DNA of 64,000 bases from Tritrichomonas musculus. Taxonomy: Eukaryota > Parabasalia > Tritrichomonadida > Tritrichomonadidae. The stretch lies in the NCBI GenBank assembly GCA_039105265.1, contig JAPFFF010000009.1, positions 248,001 through 312,000 of the forward strand, read 5' to 3'. The translations under genes and the position numbers were made by a program. The first letter of the stretch is position 1. Each line of letters opens with the position of its first letter. Below the pieces are notes generated by a model. The model had not been told where the DNA came from. It did no database searches and saw nothing but the letters and a program-made list of their open reading frames with translations. Below, in pieces: positions 63,352 to 64,000 of this stretch.

Positions 63352-64000
63352 ATGGATCAACAATTATTAAATCATGTTAGAGAGTTGCTTCATAATACAT
63401 TTACAAATCAATTTCAGATTCAACAAAGCGAGATGGAACTCAATAAACTATTGGAAAATGAACCAGTTTTTGCGGAAATTATATGTAATATTGCTTTAAA
63501 CGATAGCGACATACCTATTCGAAAGGCTGCAATCATTCAAATAAGACATTTTAGCGCAGAAAATATTTTAAAGTTTTTTGTTTTATTAAATGAAAAATTA
63601 GATCCAAATCTACATACAATGATTACTTTTTTATCCGATTTATTATCCGAAAAACATTTACAATTTTTTATAAATTTTTATATTAATTTTAATAATAATC
63701 TAGCCAAATCTGATATAAATGAAGATTTTATTATTCATGAGAAAACTTTAATGATGGCTTTGCTATCATTGATAAAATTTACAGATGACCATAGTGAAGA
63801 AATATTTATAGCATTAAAATCGTTATTTAATGATAAATTATTGCAAATTGTACAATTAATTGATCAAATTTTAAAGTCAAATATTAACTCAGAAGAAGTA
63901 TGTTTTTCTCAACAACAAATTCTTTTTTTTCATTATTTTACTCAAGTTTTTAATAAATTCTTTTACCGAGATCGTTCATACATGGATAATTTTTATGAAT
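63352..64000 (+). CDS. Importin-beta/exportin-like protein, 5' part only
   Basis: An ATG at 63352 opens a frame that stays open to the window edge (216 codons). The N-terminus has the importin-beta N-terminal pattern: paired helices with LNKLLENEPVFAEIICNIAL, then SDIPIRKAAIIQIRHF, corresponding to the (L..l...p.f) ... (iR..A.i.lkn) signature. The helical HEAT-type rest supports a karyopherin. Which cargo class (importin-7/8, exportin-2 or other) cannot be told. It would bind Ran and carry cargo through nuclear pores. The remainder lies beyond position 64000. Confidence 0.7.
   Translation, partial: MDQQLLNHVRELLHNTFTNQFQIQQSEMELNKLLENEPVFAEIICNIALNDSDIPIRKAAIIQIRHFSAENILKFFVLLNEKLDPNLHTMITFLSDLLSEKHLQFFINFYINFNNNLAKSDINEDFIIHEKTLMMALLSLIKFTDDHSEEIFIALKSLFNDKLLQIVQLIDQILKSNINSEEVCFSQQQILFFHYFTQVFNKFFYRDRSYMDNFYE

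Overview
The window is about 64 kb of very AT-rich DNA from a unicellular eukaryote. The host genes are single uninterrupted frames with no visible introns. They are separated by short AT-rich gaps and often carry Asn/Asp-rich low-complexity stretches. The gene set (a TKL kinase with a helical-repeat tail, a tetraspanin-like protein, a PLAC8 protein, a large type I surface protein) together with Maverick/Polinton-like, MULE, hAT, P-like, pogo-like and Tc1/mariner DNA transposons points to a parabasalid. I favour Tritrichomonas or a close relative. That placement is inference from gene style, not from a marker gene.

Layout. 1-1635 is the right end of a Maverick/Polinton-like element that runs off the left edge and cuts a small host frame. 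1636-3236 holds host fragments, including a headless F5/8 type C (discoidin) fragment. 3237-23533 is a mobile-element region. It contains at least six TIR elements without recognisable transposase genes, four or five with clear 8-bp target-site duplications. It also contains a 5.2-kb autonomous hAT with an intact transposase (13744-18919), and a decayed P-element-like transposase gene broken by a Tc1/mariner MITE and by a short, nearly pristine Maverick-like element (20972-22916).

24109-30268 is a host block on the minus strand: a membrane-anchored phosphoglycerate-mutase-like ectoenzyme, a TKL kinase and a tetraspanin-like protein. 31063-33775 holds a pogo-like relic and a MULE relic. 34362-39680 encodes a 1772-residue secreted/anchored protein. 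39727-47140 is a 7.4-kb apparently complete MULE with about 45-bp TIRs, an intact transposase and a 21-copy 126-bp minisatellite.

47313-53825 is again host: an unrecognised helical protein, a Siw14/Oca-type phosphatase-like protein lacking the catalytic Arg, an unrecognised 971-residue protein and a coiled-coil protein. 53949-57182 is a three-level nest of transposons. 57373-64000 is a compact host block: PLAC8, a zinc-knuckle protein, an ATG13-like protein, a roadblock/LC7 dynein light chain, a TPR protein and the start of an importin-beta-like protein.

The genes do not form one operon-like system. The most informative content is the transposon stratigraphy, much of which can be read precisely from target-site duplications. 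The most unusual host gene is the membrane-anchored iPGAM-like protein, which keeps its metal ligands but has a rewritten substrate pocket.
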